Source: Geodermatophilaceae bacterium (lineage in GTDB: Bacteria; Actinomycetota; Actinomycetes; Mycobacteriales; Geodermatophilaceae). From it: a stretch of 5,959 nucleotides of DNA. The position numbers were made by a program, and so were the translations under genes. The stretch is taken from the NCBI GenBank assembly GCA_013811975.1, contig JACCUF010000276.1, positions 1 through 5,959 of the forward strand, given 5' to 3'. Shown piece by piece: positions 1 to 5,750 of the stretch. Below the pieces are notes generated by a model. The model saw only the letters and a list, made by a program, of their open reading frames with translations. It made no database searches and was not told where the DNA came from. Positions within the stretch are counted from its first letter, which is position 1. Every line of letters starts with the position of its first letter.

Positions 1-1457
1 CCCAGCGCTACCCGGCCCAACCGCTGCGCGTCACCGAGTACTGCCACCCGGTCCCGGGCATCCTCCAGCAGCCCGCGGGCGGCGGCCGAGTCGCCGGTGC
101 GGGAGCGGGCGTCGGCTTCCTCGACCAGCAGGTCGACCAACCCGGGGCCGGCGTCGGTATCGCCGGTGTCCTCCACCGCGCGGCGGGCACGGGCGAGGTG
201 TGCGGCGGCCTCGTCGAAGGCCAGTCGCGCCTGCTCGGCCGCGGCCGCCGATCGCGCCCAGCGGATCGCCCGCTCGCCTCCCTCCAGTGGGACGGCGGCG
301 GCGCAATGTCTGGCCAGATCGGCAGCCACCACCGTCGCGCCACGCGCGTACCGGTGCTCCAGCGCGTCGGCGATACCCTTGTGCAGCGACAGGCGCTGCG
401 GGTAGGCGAGCCCATCGATGATGGTCTCGCGAAACAGGTCGTGCACCATCCGGGTCCGTACTCCGTCAGGATCGCGGATCAGGACTCCCGCGGCTATCCC
501 CTCATCCACAAGCGGCGGAAAGGAGCGCGCGTCGGCGCCGCACACCTCGCCGAGCACGTCAGGCTGGAGGTCGTTTCCGGCTACCGCCGCGGCCTCGAGA
601 AGAGTCCGACAGCCCGCCGAGAGCCGCTCGACTCGCTGGGCCACCAGTTCGCGGGCTGCGGCCGGTACCGCACCCGCCGGCTGCGTGGGATCGGCGAGCA
701 CTTCGGTGAGCTGGCGGGCGAAGAACGGATGACCATTCGTACGGCGATGAACCTCGTCGGCCCACCGCTCTGCGCCGGCTCGGCCAAGTGTGCCCAGGAT
801 GAGCTCGAAGACCTCGTCCGACGACAGACCCTGAAGCCGGATCTGTTCGCCGTGCGCGGCGAGGTCGGCCAGGGTCCGGGCTGCGCCGGAACCGAGTTCG
901 TCGTGGCGGTACGCGCCGACAATCACCAGGGGAACGGGCCGGTACGCACGGGCCGTGAACCGCAGCAACGCCAGGGTCGAGTCATCTGCCCATTGCAGGT
1001 CGTCAAGCACCACCAGCGTAGGCGAATGCCGGGCGAGCCGTTCGAGGAACCGGGCGAGGGCGTCGAACAGGCGCAGTCGCGCCGCGTCGGCATCGAGTGG
1101 GCTCTCGACCGGCCCGGCCCCGCCGCCTGGGGTTCCGGGCCCGGTCAGCTCCGGCAGAAGCCGGGACAGCTCGACGATGTCGGTTCGGGTGAGTGCCTCG
1201 ACTTCGGCCGTGCCCAGGGTGGCGAGGAGCCCGCGCAACGCCGCGGTCCACGGCCAGAACGCCGGCGCGCGCTCGGCATCGGCACAGGTTCCCCAGCCGA
1301 CCCGTAACCCGGCGCGCGCCGCGACCTCACTGATCAGGCTGGTCTTGCCGATGCCGGCCTCGCCTGCGACCAGCACCAGACGCGCCCGCCCGGCCGAGGC
1401 TTCTTCCACGGCGCCCAGCATCCGGGACAGAGCGCGGACCCGGCCCACGAAAGCCAT
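1..1457 (-). CDS. LAL/MalT-like ATP-binding transcriptional regulator, N-terminal part (C-terminus beyond left edge)
   Basis: The frame is open without a stop from the ATG at 1457 to the left edge, about 485 codons. The start MAFVGR is the classic opening of AAA_16/STAND regulators. A Walker A (GEAGIGKTS, residues 32-40) follows, then an ERAPAFWPW segment (62-70) typical of actinobacterial LAL proteins. A Walker B with the LDDLQWAD signature lies at 151-158, RTNGHPFFARQL at 239-250, and a MVHDLFRETI helix at about 337-346. From about residue 350 the protein is Ala/Arg/Leu-rich and helical, like the TPR-type sensor region of this family. Such proteins bind ATP and usually end in a LuxR-type helix-turn-helix, but that end is not in the window, so DNA binding is inferred. 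Codon 51 is a rare TTA. No clear Shine-Dalgarno precedes the ATG; an in-frame TTG lies further upstream, but FVGR so near the ATG favours 1457. The gene diverges from the methyltransferase. An adenylate/guanylate-cyclase or kinase fusion cannot be excluded without the C-terminus. Confidence 0.88.
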   Translation of the reverse strand, partial: MAFVGRVRALSRMLGAVEEASAGRARLVLVAGEAGIGKTSLISEVAARAGLRVGWGTCADAERAPAFWPWTAALRGLLATLGTAEVEALTRTDIVELSRLLPELTGPGTPGGGAGPVESPLDADAARLRLFDALARFLERLARHSPTLVVLDDLQWADDSTLALLRFTARAYRPVPLVIVGAYRHDELGSGAARTLADLAAHGEQIRLQGLSSDEVFELILGTLGRAGAERWADEVHRRTNGHPFFARQLTEVLADPTQPAGAVPAAARELVAQRVERLSAGCRTLLEAAAVAGNDLQPDVLGEVCGADARSFPPLVDEGIAAGVLIRDPDGVRTRMVHDLFRETIIDGLAYPQRLSLHKGIADALEHRYARGATVVAADLARHCAAAVPLEGGERAIRWARSAAAAEQARLAFDEAAAHLARARRAVEDTGDTDAGPGLVDLLVEEADARSRTGDSAAARGLLEDARDRVAVLGDAQRLGRVAL

Positions 1458-1606
1458 GCGCGTGATGATGCACCGCTGCGAGATCGGCCAGAAGCGATCC
1501 GACGCAACTGCTAGCCGCAACCTGGCGGCCGCGGGACCTCTTCTGGCGCCATCCGGGTAGCACCGTCCACCAATCGACAGCGTCAACCAGACCAGAGGAG
1601 CACGCA
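1458..1606. promoter_or_regulatory. Divergent intergenic region between regulator and methyltransferase
   Basis: These 149 bases separate two outward-facing genes and must hold promoters for both unless the transcripts start further away. No convincing -35/-10 pair is visible on either strand. A TTGACG on the minus strand (plus 1581-1586) lacks a good -10 partner. A direct repeat GCAAC-N8-GCAAC (1504-1508 and 1517-1521) surrounds the palindrome GCTAGC and could be an operator, but this is weak. The call rests mainly on gene orientation. Confidence 0.35.
1594..1600 (+). promoter_or_regulatory. Shine-Dalgarno of the methyltransferase
   Basis: AGAGGAG lies six bases before the ATG at 1607. It is a near-consensus ribosome binding site and supports this start over later in-frame codons. 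Confidence 0.8.
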
Positions 1607-2461
1607 ATGACCCTCACCTTCGACCCGGTCCGCTACAAGGACACCACCCGCGCCCAGTGGGAGGACGCCGCGGCCGCCTGGCACGCCTGGGGACCCACCC
1701 TTGAGGAGTGGCTCGGCGAGGCGACAACCCTGTTGCTCGATGCCGCCGGAGTCACCACTGGCAGTCGCGTACTCGATGTCGCGGCCGGAGCCGGGGGGCA
1801 GTCGATCGCCGCGGCCCAGCGCGTCGGCGACGCCGGCGCGGTGTTGGCGACCGACATCTCCCCGGCCATCCTGGATTACGCAGCCGCCGCAGCCACCGCC
1901 GCCGGGCTCACCAATGTCCGTACCCGTGAGCTCGACGGCGAACGGCTCGACGTCGACGCGGCTGCGTTCGACGCCGTGATCTCCCGGCTCGGACTGATCT
2001 ACTTCCCCGACCAGCCCGGCGCCCTGGCCGGTCAGTACCGGGCATTGCGCCCGGGGGGCCGGATCTCCGCGATCGTCTACTCGACGGCGGACCGCAACGG
2101 GTTCTTCTCAGTACCGGTATCGATCATCCGTCGCCGGGCCCAGCTCCCCCCACCGGCCCCCGGCCAGCCCGGACCGTTCAGTCTCGGAGGTCACGGCGTC
2201 CTCGAGGACGCCTTCCGGCAGGCTGGCTTCCGCGACGTGGGGTCACAGGCGATACCCGCTCCGTTGCGCCTGCCACGTGCTGCGGACTGCGTCCGGTTCG
2301 AGCGTGAGTCCTTCGGTGCGCTGCACCAGATGCTTGCCGGCCTCACGCCTGAGGAGCAGGAGGCGGCCTGGCAGGAGATCAGCACCGAGCTGGCTCGCTT
2401 CGAGGGTGCCGACGGGTTCGAAGGCCCGTGCGAGCTGATCGTCGGTTGGGGCGTGAAGTGA
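1607..2461 (+). CDS. Class I SAM-dependent methyltransferase (UbiE/Methyltransf_11-like)
   Basis: This 284-residue protein has the Rossmann-fold methyltransferase motifs in order. Motif I is VLDVAAGAGGQS (residues 55-66), the glycine-rich loop that holds S-adenosylmethionine. Motif II is LATDISP (80-86), where Asp83 should bind the ribose hydroxyls. The acidic loop before motif IV is AAFDAVISRLGLIYFPD (119-135), and a post-motif ALRPGGRIS segment follows. The N-terminal ~45 residues form a Trp-rich helical cap (AQWEDAAAAWHAWGP). The C-terminal third, which normally shapes the acceptor pocket, has PAPGQPGPFSLGG and an amphipathic end with TPEEQEAAW. Length is normal for a complete small-molecule methyltransferase. 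The acceptor (natural product, quinone or other) cannot be read from the sequence. The start is fixed by a strong Shine-Dalgarno. The divergent regulator may control it, but only position suggests this. There is no signal peptide or membrane segment, so it should be cytosolic. Confidence 0.93.
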   Translation: MTLTFDPVRYKDTTRAQWEDAAAAWHAWGPTLEEWLGEATTLLLDAAGVTTGSRVLDVAAGAGGQSIAAAQRVGDAGAVLATDISPAILDYAAAAATAAGLTNVRTRELDGERLDVDAAAFDAVISRLGLIYFPDQPGALAGQYRALRPGGRISAIVYSTADRNGFFSVPVSIIRRRAQLPPPAPGQPGPFSLGGHGVLEDAFRQAGFRDVGSQAIPAPLRLPRAADCVRFERESFGALHQMLAGLTPEEQEAAWQEISTELARFEGADGFEGPCELIVGWGVK

Positions 2462-2544
2462 GCTAGCCCTGTTGAGCAGAGCCTGGCGACATCATCGTCG
2501 GCTGGCGTGGGTCCGCGTGATCGCCAAGCTGAAAGGATCCGCGT
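2462..2544 (+). promoter_or_regulatory. Intergenic leader of the spike gene pair
   Basis: These 83 bases lie between the methyltransferase stop and the spike gene. AAAGGA at 2532-2537 is a usable Shine-Dalgarno, seven bases before the ATG at 2545. I see no strong terminator hairpin or clear promoter box, so read-through from the methyltransferase is possible. A reading frame from the TTG at 2472 is out of frame with the spike gene and is not supported. Confidence 0.45.
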
Positions 2545-2997
2545 ATGAGCGATGCCATGCGCGCGGGAAAGAAGTACTACGGCAAGTACCGCGGAGTAGT
2601 CCTGAACAACGTCGACCCGCAGCAGATCGGTCGCGTACAAGTATCCGTCCCCGACATTGGCCCTATTTCCTCGTCCTGGGCGCTGCCTTGCCTGCCTGCT
2701 GCGGGCCTCAACAGCGGGATTCTTGCCATTCCCCAGAGAGGCGCGAGCGTGTGGGTGGAATTCGAACAGGGGGACCTCGACCATCCCATCTGGGTGGGCG
2801 GCTTTTGGAACTCGGCGACTGAAGTTCCGGAGTCGGCCGAGGCCTTACCTCCCGACGGAATCCTCCTGCAGACCAGCACCGGGGCCATGATCTCGCTCAG
2901 TGAGGCCGGCATCGTGATCAGCAGCGGCAAAGGCGCGTCCGTCAGCCTGGTGGGCCCGACGGTCGACATCAACGCCGGCGCGCTGACGGTCACCTGA
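2545..2997 (+). CDS. gp5/baseplate-V OB-fold spike protein of a contractile tail-like system
   Basis: This 150-residue protein matches the pattern of the Phage_base_V / gp5 N-terminal OB-fold family, the central spike hub under tail tubes of contractile phages, T6SS and extracellular injection systems. The signature is GKYRGVVLNNVDPQQIGRV from residue 13, then VSVPDI, SWALPCLPAAG (44-54), an IPQRGASVWVEFEQ strand (62-75) and GDLDHPIWVGGFW (76-88). After about residue 105 comes a short run of alternating hydrophobic beta strands (ISLSEAGIVISS, then VSLVGPTVDINAG), resembling the start of a trimeric beta-helical needle. There is no gp27-like domain, lysozyme domain or fused effector, so it is much smaller than a VgrG. 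It should assemble as a trimer and carry the tip encoded by the next gene. Codon use is looser than in the neighbours, with many ATT, CCT, GTA and one TTA (residue 101), hinting at transfer or a different expression class. No sheath or tube gene is adjacent. Confidence 0.88.
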   Translation: MSDAMRAGKKYYGKYRGVVLNNVDPQQIGRVQVSVPDIGPISSSWALPCLPAAGLNSGILAIPQRGASVWVEFEQGDLDHPIWVGGFWNSATEVPESAEALPPDGILLQTSTGAMISLSEAGIVISSGKGASVSLVGPTVDINAGALTVT

Positions 2998-2998
2998 T

Positions 2999-3319
2999 AT
3001 GTCCGGCCAGGTTCTGCATGTGGGCACGGTCCTACTGTGCGCGCATGGTGGCTCGGCTAAGCCGATCGCCCCTTTCCCCCGGGTGCTGCTGTCGGGTCAG
3101 CCCGCGGTGACGACGGCCGGACCATGGGCGATCACCGGATGCAACCTGGCCGTCCTGCCGGCCACTCCATGCGTGACGGGCCATTTCACCACCGGCGCTG
3201 ACCGGGTGCTAGCCGGCGGCAGCCCACTCGCGCTGTTCACCGGAACCTCTAGTTGTATCCCTACGGGTACCCCGATGACGCCGGTGTCCGCCCAAACCCG
3301 CGTGGTTGCTGAAGGGTAG
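2999..3319 (+). CDS. PAAR-like spike-tip protein
   Basis: This 106-residue protein begins one base after the TGA of the spike gene, so translation is almost certainly coupled, and both products are probably made in fixed ratio. It is rich in Gly, Pro, Thr and Val with repeated short beta-turn patterns (LLSGQPAVTTAGPWAITGC, VLAGGSPLALFTGTSSC), as in PAAR and PAAR-like cone proteins that sharpen the spike and hold a metal ion. Candidate ligands are Cys14, His16, Cys48, Cys58, His62 and Cys86. Classical PAAR proteins use a three-His/one-Cys zinc site, so the ligand set here would be atypical. There is no signal peptide, membrane segment or C-terminal toxin extension, so it is a bare tip rather than an effector-loaded one. 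The family call comes from context and composition, and it is less certain than the spike call. Confidence 0.72.
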   Translation: MSGQVLHVGTVLLCAHGGSAKPIAPFPRVLLSGQPAVTTAGPWAITGCNLAVLPATPCVTGHFTTGADRVLAGGSPLALFTGTSSCIPTGTPMTPVSAQTRVVAEG

Positions 3320-3436
3320 ATGACCGATCCCGGCGAACGATCCTGCCTGCCTCCAGACCCCCTTCGCCTGCTGCGGCAAGTGCCGCTGGAAGCCCCGGGC
3401 CGCAGCCGGATCACACGATCTGCGAGGTCAGGATGA
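3320..3436 (+). CDS. Possible 38-codon small protein or remnant of a third operon gene
   Basis: An ATG follows the TAG of the PAAR-like gene with no gap, and GAAGGG (3311-3316) lies just upstream as a close-spaced ribosome binding site. The product would be 38 residues, starting MTDPGERSCLPPDPL and ending in an Arg/Ser-rich tail. The last 26 bases overlap the 3' end of the kinase gene on the other strand. I recognise no family. The contiguous start suggests it belongs, or once belonged, to the same operon; it may be the decayed start of a further baseplate gene. It could equally be chance. Confidence 0.25.
   Translation: MTDPGERSCLPPDPLRLLRQVPLEAPGRSRITRSARSG
3373..3386. terminator. Weak hairpin between convergent genes
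   Basis: GCGGC-AAGT-GCCGC forms a perfect five-base-pair stem with a four-base loop, in the short gap between the converging spike pair and kinase gene. It has no U-tract on either strand. It is placed where a bidirectional terminator is expected, but the stem is short for this GC content. Confidence 0.25.
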
Positions 3437-5087
3437 GGATGCGGCCGTCCTCGGCGGTGCCCATCTCCAGCACGTAGCCCTCGCGAAAGGTACTGCCGTC
3501 CGGGTTGGTGTAGACGATCGTCAGGCTGACAGTCGTCCCCTCGGCGCGGACGTTCTCGGTGCCGATGTCCCGGAACTGGCTCCAGAAGTTCTCGTACCCA
3601 CCTCGACCACCGGCCTGGTCCTGCACCGCCGGTCCGAGGTAGGCGTACGCGGCATCGAGCTGGTCCGGCAACAGCCCGTAGTAGGTCCGCACGGCCTCCT
3701 CGTACTCCGCGGGGCCTGGCGCGGCGGGCGGAGGCGGCGTCGCTTCCGGGGTGGTGGTCGCCTCCGGGGTGGTCGCCTCCGGGGTGGTCACGCTCGGTTC
3801 GGACGTCGTTTCCGCGGTGGTGGCGGGCGCGTTCGCCGGGTTCGATTGAGTAGCCGCAGTCGAGGGATCGTCCGAGCCGCCGAGGGTGAGGGCAAAGATG
3901 ACCGCCCCGACCGCGACCAGCAGTAGGACCATCAGAACGGCCAACACCCTGACCCGCTGCCACCACGGTGTGGGGCGGTCTCGTGGAGGAGCCGTGTAAA
4001 GGTCCTCGTCGGTGTCGGTTGCCGTTTCGGCCAAGGCCACCGGTGGTGGAGCAGACAGCACGTTCTCGTCGTTGTCGGTTGCCGCCTGAGCGGGGGCCAT
4101 CGGTGGAGAAGCGGGCGGGGGGTCCGCCTGAATGAGGGTTCCCGCCCCGGGCGAGCTCGCTGGTGGGGGAACAGAACTCGGGCCGGGCTGGCTCGGTGGG
4201 CCATCTACGGCAGCCAGCAGCGACGCGGTCGTGGGCGTCTCATTCCCCTTTGCCGCAATCCGGCCCAGCAAGTCTCTTGTCACGGCCATCACCGGACGTT
4301 GTGCTGGGTCGTAGCGCAATAGCTGCACCAGAAGCGCGCTCAGGGGGCCGGCGTTCTTGGGCGGGCGGGCGTCGCCGTCCGCGATCGTCCTGAGCAGAGC
4401 GAGGGTGTTGTCGTCATTGCCGAACGGAGGTACGCCTTCGACGGCGGTGTAGAGGGTCGCGCCAAGGGAGAACACGTCGGAGGCCGGGTCGGGTGCCTCC
4501 CCACGTGCGACCTCGGGCGCGAAGTAGGCGGGCGTACCAGTCAGCACGCCGGTCCGGGTGACCGTTGGGTCCCAGCTCGCCCGCGCGATGCCGAAGTCAG
4601 TGATCTTGACAGTGCCGTTCTCCCCGATCAGCACATTCCCCGGTTTGACGTCGCGGTGCACGATGCCCGCCTGGTGTGCCGCGGCCAGCGCGTCGGCAAC
4701 CTGGCGCCCGATGCGGGCGACCTCAAGCGGCGGCAGCGGCCCGCGCTCGGCCAACACGTCCGCCAGGCTTCGGGACGGCAGGTACTCCATCACGAGCCAC
4801 GGTTGATCGTCCTCGCCATGTTCCAGGTCCGGCCCGAGCGCGACGTCGAAGACGTTGATCGCGTGCGGATGATGCAGCCGGGCAGCGATCCGCCCCTCCC
4901 GCATGGCGCGGGCCCGGCTCTCGTCCGCCTCGCCTGGGGACAGCCCCGGCCCCAGGAGCAACTGCTTCACCGCGACCGTCCGGTTCAGGCGTACATCGTG
5001 CGCAAGCCAGACCACGCCCATTCCTCCGGACCCGATCCGCTCGTCGAGGCGATAGCGGTCGGCGACCATGCGTGGTTCGGCGGTCAC
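3411..5087 (-). CDS. Transmembrane Ser/Thr protein kinase (PknB-like) with extracytoplasmic NTF2-like domain
   Basis: This 558-residue kinase has every catalytic element. The glycine loop is IGSGGMGVVW (residues 18-27) and the ATP-anchoring Lys is K41 in VAVKQ. The alpha-C Glu is probably E64, and the catalytic loop is HRDVKPGNVL (144-153) with Asp146. The metal-binding DFG is at 164-166, followed by the Thr-rich activation loop and TGTPAYFAPE (183-192). The kinase domain ends near residue 280. A Pro/Ala-rich cytoplasmic linker (~285-372) contains a 20-residue tandem repeat. A single membrane helix lies at about 381-402 after WWQRVR. Outside is a Thr/Pro/Glu stalk with TTPEA repeats (~434-450), then a compact domain (~460-558) with YYGLLPDQLDAAYAYL and FWSQFRDIG, similar in layout to NTF2/SnoaL-like ends of actinobacterial kinases. 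There are no PASTA repeats. It should autophosphorylate and relay an envelope signal. The start is a GTG, chosen because GGGGAGGA lies four bases upstream. It is convergent with the spike genes. Confidence 0.96.
   Translation of the reverse strand: MTAEPRMVADRYRLDERIGSGGMGVVWLAHDVRLNRTVAVKQLLLGPGLSPGEADESRARAMREGRIAARLHHPHAINVFDVALGPDLEHGEDDQPWLVMEYLPSRSLADVLAERGPLPPLEVARIGRQVADALAAAHQAGIVHRDVKPGNVLIGENGTVKITDFGIARASWDPTVTRTGVLTGTPAYFAPEVARGEAPDPASDVFSLGATLYTAVEGVPPFGNDDNTLALLRTIADGDARPPKNAGPLSALLVQLLRYDPAQRPVMAVTRDLLGRIAAKGNETPTTASLLAAVDGPPSQPGPSSVPPPASSPGAGTLIQADPPPASPPMAPAQAATDNDENVLSAPPPVALAETATDTDEDLYTAPPRDRPTPWWQRVRVLAVLMVLLLVAVGAVIFALTLGGSDDPSTAATQSNPANAPATTAETTSEPSVTTPEATTPEATTTPEATPPPPAAPGPAEYEEAVRTYYGLLPDQLDAAYAYLGPAVQDQAGGRGGYENFWSQFRDIGTENVRAEGTTVSLTIVYTNPDGSTFREGYVLEMGTAEDGRILILTSQIV
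3739..3789 (-). repeat. Short tandem repeat encoding TTPEA units in the kinase stalk
   Basis: Three near-identical 15-18 base units (GTCGCCTCCGGGGTG on the plus strand) encode the TTPEA repeats at residues ~434-450 of the kinase, just outside the membrane. Two units are identical and the third is longer by one Thr codon. Such arrays change length by slippage and set stalk length. Confidence 0.85.
3984..4082 (-). repeat. 60-base tandem duplication in the kinase cytoplasmic linker
   Basis: Residues 336-355 and 356-368 repeat with a 20-residue period: ATDNDENVLSAPPP, then ATDTDEDLYTAPP. At DNA level the 22-base blocks at 4003-4024 and 4063-4084 differ by only two bases. Each unit carries acidic residues before a Pro-rich stretch, with candidate Thr/Ser/Tyr phosphosites. 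Confidence 0.85.
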
Positions 5088-5091
5088 TGAA

Positions 5092-5099
5092 TCCTCCCC
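5092..5099 (-). promoter_or_regulatory. Strong Shine-Dalgarno that sets the GTG start of the kinase
   Basis: Read on the minus strand, GGGGAGGA is followed by TTCA and then GTG. The match to the anti-Shine-Dalgarno is near perfect, and it favours the GTG at 5087 over the ATG at codon 7. Confidence 0.85.
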
Positions 5100-5442
5100 A
5101 CGGGCACACGCTGAGCTTAGGTGGTAAGTCTCTCATTCATGGGTGCGGATCAGAGCCCGTCAAGTTGGGGGGACGGGCCAGGTGGCCAGCACTGAGCCGT
5201 CGGGCTGTGGTGTCGAAGGCGACCAGACCGCTGACGGTCTCACCCGGAGCCAGGTTGACCGTGGACAACATCGGCTCGTACCCACCGGCGATCAACTGGG
5301 CCCGAGCTGCGGGCTCACCGGCTGTCGTGAACTTCCAGTCGAACCAGGAGATCTGGCTCGCTGAAACGCTGTCGTCCGTACGGATGAGGCTCAGCTCGAT
5401 CAACAGGATTCCGCCTGAGGCCGGCGCGACGGGGAAACCCCA

Positions 5443-5445
5443 CTA
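5443..5445 (-). other. In-frame TAG splitting the DUF4352-like reading frame
   Basis: The codon lies between GCCCAACCCAGCTCG and TGGGGTTTCCCC in the minus-strand frame. Both sides fit one domain without a frame change, so a single substitution from a sense codon would explain the break. Confidence 0.7.
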
Positions 5446-5656
5446 CGAGCTGGGTTGGGCTGTGGCCGACTGGATCGTGATCTCGTAACTGTTCTCGGCG
5501 TAGGTGACCTCCCCGGGCGTGCCGACCACGCCTTGCAACGGTTGCGCCGGCGCCGAGCCGGAGTCGACGGGATTGACGGTCCCGTCCCGGAGGTTGTCCA
5601 TGGCGACGAACCCGACGACGACCAATCCGCTGACCCGCAGCAGAGCTCGCCGATGT

Positions 5657-5687
5657 CGGGTACGGATCTGATGACGTCGGGTACGGG
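5657..5687. repeat. Short direct repeat TCGGGTACGG
   Basis: TCGGGTACGG occurs at 5657-5666 and 5678-5687, 21 bases apart. It encodes the repeated PYPTS units of the broken protein's head, so it probably reflects a low-complexity coding repeat rather than a binding site. Confidence 0.6.
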
Positions 5688-5750
5688 TTGGGAGTACCGA
5701 TCGAGCTCGGCTCGTGCGGCCGAGCCCCGATTCTCATGACCCCATTGGGC

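Larger units (their letters stand above)
5137..5737 (-). pseudogene. Disrupted DUF4352-like membrane-anchored protein
   Basis: The pieces on the minus strand add up to one protein. From the ATG at 5737 a Pro/Tyr/Ser-rich cytoplasmic head reads TPNPYPTSSDPYPTS. In a second frame from about 5640 it continues as RRALLRVSGLVVVGFVA, a possible membrane anchor. A secreted portion follows (GTPGEVTYAENSYEITIQSA), up to an in-frame TAG at 5443-5445. The same frame resumes at once with GGILLIELSLIRTDD, then WFDWKFTTAG and NLAPGETVSGLVAFDT, the late strands typical of DUF4352 immunoglobulin-like lipoproteins. The current frame then ends at 5137. A one-base shift near 5200 would instead give DGSVLATWPVPPT and a stop at 5160, which looks more like a natural end. 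Two or three lesions therefore separate it from an intact gene of roughly 190 residues. It starts 13 bases after the upstream gene and precedes the kinase. Alternatives are two short real proteins or amber read-through. DUF4352 identity is from pattern memory, not a search. Confidence 0.6.

Noticed and set aside
198..1307. Long plus-strand frame of 369 codons opposite the regulator
   Set aside because: It is codon-register-aligned antisense to the regulator, whose Walker motifs and STAND features prove the minus strand. The antisense product has no recognisable domain.
955..1560. Plus-strand 201-codon frame rich in Ser/Arg/Ala
   Set aside because: Low-complexity antisense shadow of the regulator's N-terminal half and Walker A region.
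2191..2784. Minus-strand 197-codon frame across the methyltransferase end and spike start
   Set aside because: It spans two well-supported opposite-strand genes and the gap between them, and its product resembles no family.
2472..2822. TTG-started frame overlapping the spike gene
   Set aside because: Basic low-complexity product in the wrong frame; the spike gene has the Shine-Dalgarno and domain signature.
3097..3966. Minus-strand 289-codon frame across the tip gene and kinase C-terminus
   Set aside because: Arg/Gly-rich shadow of the kinase in another frame; the kinase frame carries clear motifs.
4656..5090. Plus-strand 144-codon frame within the kinase catalytic domain
   Set aside because: Antisense to the invariant HRD and glycine-loop regions of the kinase.
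5315..5737. Single intact 140-codon protein from the ATG at 5737
   Set aside because: Only the first ~38 residues look natural. The rest is Arg-rich and antagonises a better beta-domain frame, so it is treated as the head of a frameshifted gene.
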